This document shows positions 63,416 to 64,000 of a stretch of DNA of 64,000 nt, piece by piece. A model generated the notes under the pieces. The model saw only the letters and a list, made by a program, of their open reading frames with translations. It was not told the origin of the DNA and ran no database searches. Position 1 is the first letter of the stretch; each line of letters starts with the position of its first letter. A program made the translations under genes and the position numbers. Source of the DNA: Gadus chalcogrammus (Eukaryota; Chordata; Actinopteri; Gadiformes; Gadidae); the NCBI RefSeq assembly GCF_026213295.1, contig NC_079420.1, positions 16,518,689-16,582,688 on the forward strand. The letters are read 5' to 3'.

Positions 63416-63844
63416 TAGGGTGGCCGCGGTATACGGTGTTACCGATAAAAAAGAATTCAGTAGAAATTAATAATATAATTATAATTAAGAAAATAAAACC
63501 GTTGGAACACACAAGACCGGTAACCATAGCAACGCCGGTAAACAAACCCTGCGAAGCCCAATCCTTACGAGAGCTCCCCACGCTACGGCCATCCGGAGGC
63601 GCACAGAGCTTTTGGCCGTGATATTATATATAAAATTATATTATGCTATTATATATAGAACGTTATAAAACGCTGTCACCGAGAATTGGCGCGCTGCCAG
63701 ACGCTGTCACCGAGTGAGAGGAAAGTTGACGGAGAAGATGGTGGTTGACCTAGTTTCAAAGTTTATACCGTTTATACTCAATAATACCGGTGTTGACACA
63801 AGTGTATTACTCGGTGTGGAAATGTCCACACCGCGGCAACCCTA
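63416..63844. mobile_element. TIR MITE with CCGCGGT ends
   Basis: Ends TAGGGTGGCCGCGGTAT and, inverted, TAGGGTTGCCGCGGTGT; ACCGGTATT-like words recur inside. No transposase. hAT-like by its ends. Confidence 0.6.
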
Positions 63845-64000
63845 TGGTTGCGCCGAATTGAAAAAGGAAACCGCTATAATGAAATAGCGGTAATATTTCC
63901 ACATTAATTGATAAAATAACAGTTATGATAGGGGCGGGTCTACAGGTGAGTTATGATCAGGGCGGGGCTTTAGGTGAGTTAGTGGTGGGGCTACAGTTGA

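Overview
The window looks like a gene-poor, repeat-rich stretch of a teleost fish chromosome. This rests on intron-containing transglutaminase genes with vertebrate splice signals, very long (CA)n/(GT)n tracts, and a fish-type mix of transposons: L2, a restriction-like-endonuclease LINE, Ty3/Gypsy, PIF/Harbinger, EnSpm/CACTA, hAT-like MITEs and a retroviral env relic. No bacterial-type operon, CRISPR array or confident structural RNA gene is visible. I do not name the species.

Host genes. Two tandem transglutaminase paralogues lie on the minus strand. Copy B (41537-49340) can be read from start codon to stop as 16 exons and 696 codons, with Cys-His-Asp catalytic residues, the transition-state Trp and a GC-AG intron. 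Copy A (73-5332) shows exons 1-8, and its 3' half runs off the left edge. The homology continues upstream of both start codons (to about 8.2 kb and 56.1 kb). The two copies therefore form a segmental duplication, and each paralogue shows the pre-insertion state of transposons that landed in the other.

Between the genes (7.1-30.8 kb) is a tandem array of about 6.7 kb units: three nearly identical full units and one rearranged partial unit. Each full unit holds a LINE-derived inverted repeat, (CA)n and (GT)n tracts, a decayed vps16-like exon, a long fold-back palindrome carrying a 1132-bp EnSpm/CACTA element, and a truncated L2 LINE. The palindrome loop is in opposite orientation in units 1 and 2. 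Unit 4 lacks both the EnSpm element and the L2, so it gives an empty site for the former.

From 30.8 to 41.5 kb there is an endogenous retroviral env relic, two PIF/Harbinger elements (one nested in a minus-strand L2 and carrying a broken Myb/SANT-like gene), a palindromic MITE and two adjacent minisatellites (80-bp and 170-bp periods). From 49.3 to 57.8 kb, upstream of copy B, there is a solo LTR, hAT-like MITEs, LINE fragments and a transposon with a MADF-domain exon. From 57.8 to 63.3 kb there is a degraded minus-strand Ty3/Gypsy element with both LTRs and an L2 fragment nested in it, followed by a MITE.

The most unusual features are in the transglutaminase genes. Exon 4 of both paralogues sits between a long (GU)n tract and a long (AC)n tract that could pair in the pre-mRNA. 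In copy B a MULE-like MITE sits immediately before the exon that encodes the catalytic cysteine.
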